A stretch of 5,396 nt of DNA from Flavobacteriales bacterium. Lineage in GTDB: Bacteria > Bacteroidota > Bacteroidia > Flavobacteriales_E > Vicingaceae. The position numbers were made by a program, and so were the translations under genes. The notes under the pieces are model-generated. The model was not told where the DNA came from. It made no database searches and worked only from the letters and a program-made list of their open reading frames with translations. The stretch lies in assembly GCA_016763135.1 (NCBI GenBank), contig JAESUI010000393.1, forward strand, positions 1-5,396. The letters run 5' to 3'. Positions 4,545 through 5,396 of this stretch are shown here, in pieces (the first letter of the stretch is position 1; every line of letters starts with the position of its first letter).

Positions 4545-5396
4545 CTATACATATTTAATTTTAAGATTGTCAAATTTCTCATTGAAGTTGGACAAATATT
4601 CTTCATTAACAGTAGCATCATCAGAATTTTTTAACTTGGAAAGTAGCAACCTGATATCATCTAATATTTGAGCTCCTTTTAGTTTAAAACTCTGGTCTGA
4701 TATATCGTCTAAAATAAGCCATATTAGATAGAAGTCCTGTAATGATCTTCGGAACGTTTTACTGTTTTTAACATTTAAATAGATGTTAATCTTGTCTTTT
4801 GATAAATCATCACCGAACAATTCTCCAAACCTATCTATCATATCATTTGTTTTTGAAATTGAAGACATGAAATTATTTTTTAATATTTCATTCCCATCCA
4901 AATTAATTAGAAAATCATTCATGGCCTTCTTGTCTTTTAGTCGACAAGTTATTCTATCGTTTCGAAGAAAAAAACCAATAATTTCATCTGAAGGATTGTA
5001 CTTATGGTTATAGCATATATATGACAGAATAATTAATAATTCTTCGTTCAACATTCTGTCAGGCTTACCATCTTTTGTTTCCCTTACAAAAAACCAATTG
5101 TCCTCCTTGGTTTTGGTTTTCAATGTCTTAATCAACTTAATGACGTCATAATTGACAATTGAATTCCACATTTCAAAGGAATTATTTTTAATGGGATATG
5201 GTTTATAATTTAACCTAATGAATAAATCTATTGGATCAAATTTGTCATTAACTCTTTCCTCAATAATGATTAAATCAATAACAAAGTCTAAAATTTTGTC
5301 TTGGTTGTCTTCAGAAAGAGCGCTATAATTACAACCATCTAATTCAGTAAGAATTTTTAGTCCTTTAAGCTTAAAATTATTGTTTTTAGAATACAC
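4545..5396 (-). CDS. DUF262 (GmrSD N-terminal-like) family protein, N-terminus beyond the window
   Basis: The frame is open from the right edge to TAG at 4547-4545: 283 codons. The GTG at the edge is probably an internal valine, not the start, because the family needs more sequence upstream. Numbered from the edge, residues 8-65 read like the second part of a DUF262 domain: FKLKGLKILTELDG, then a Gln/Asp-rich helix, and LFIRLN at 58-63, which corresponds to the family's IFERLN motif. Residues 114-131 (RMLNEELLIILSYICYNH) match the helix that usually follows in this family. The DGQQR-like nucleotide-binding motif would lie off the edge. The C-terminal 150 residues are helical, Lys/Asp-rich, and show no HNH or DUF1524 nuclease motif, so this looks like a stand-alone DUF262 protein. 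Relatives include the GmrS part of type IV restriction enzymes and SspE-like defence proteins. A defence role is inference from the family. Confidence 0.66.
   Translation of the reverse strand: MYSKNNNFKLKGLKILTELDGCNYSALSEDNQDKILDFVIDLIIIEERVNDKFDPIDLFIRLNYKPYPIKNNSFEMWNSIVNYDVIKLIKTLKTKTKEDNWFFVRETKDGKPDRMLNEELLIILSYICYNHKYNPSDEIIGFFLRNDRITCRLKDKKAMNDFLINLDGNEILKNNFMSSISKTNDMIDRFGELFGDDLSKDKINIYLNVKNSKTFRRSLQDFYLIWLILDDISDQSFKLKGAQILDDIRLLLSKLKNSDDATVNEEYLSNFNEKFDNLKIKYV

Noticed and set aside
4783..5013. A 76-residue plus-strand reading frame
   Set aside because: It is antisense to the DUF262-family gene, shows no domain or start signals, and its Phe/Ser-rich composition is what Lys/Asp-rich coding gives on the opposite strand.

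Overview
The window is AT-rich DNA from a member of the Bacteroidota, most likely a flavobacterium-like organism. The evidence is a secreted LTD/PKD surface protein with gliding-bacteria-type repeats, a relic of a type IX secretion (T9SS) C-terminal sorting domain, a TPR-membrane-coiled-coil sensor followed by a GAF/LuxR-like regulator of the Bacteroidota kind, a TAnnTTTG-type -7 promoter element, and the absence of Shine-Dalgarno sequences at most starts. No rRNA, tRNA, CRISPR array, insertion sequence or origin was seen.

Layout. (1) 1-1172, minus: the N-terminal 390 codons of a large secreted protein (signal peptide, lamin-tail-like domain, PKD domain, then a 51-residue repeat array that runs off the left edge). 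(2) 1173-1328: a divergent promoter region. (3) 1329-3527, plus: a membrane TPR sensor gene and a GAF/coiled-coil/HTH gene. They are separated by one TAG codon and one GAA codon and share a reading frame, so they look like one sensor-regulator gene interrupted by a stop, or a tightly coupled pair. (4) 3528-3797: mostly a decayed T9SS sorting-domain tail with an in-frame TGA, then a weak hairpin. (5) 3798-4250, minus: a receiver-only response regulator lacking the usual DNA-binding domain. (6) 4251-4544: a gene-free spacer rich in dyad symmetry, including a likely terminator for the gene to its right. (7) 4545-5396, minus: the C-terminal part of a DUF262-family protein whose N-terminus lies beyond the right edge.

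How the genes may work together. The TPR protein probably senses in the periplasm, and the GAF/HTH protein would convert the signal into transcription. The divergent surface-protein gene is an obvious but unproven target. The receiver-only protein and the DUF262 protein share a strand but are separated by about 290 bp with a terminator-like hairpin, so they are probably separate units. DUF262 proteins are often found in phage-defence loci, which makes the right side a possible edge of a defence island, but only one such gene is visible. Nothing here is clearly a new system. The most notable points are the single in-frame stop splitting the sensor-regulator, the orphan T9SS tail, and the unusual Cys/His-rich switch loop of the receiver protein.
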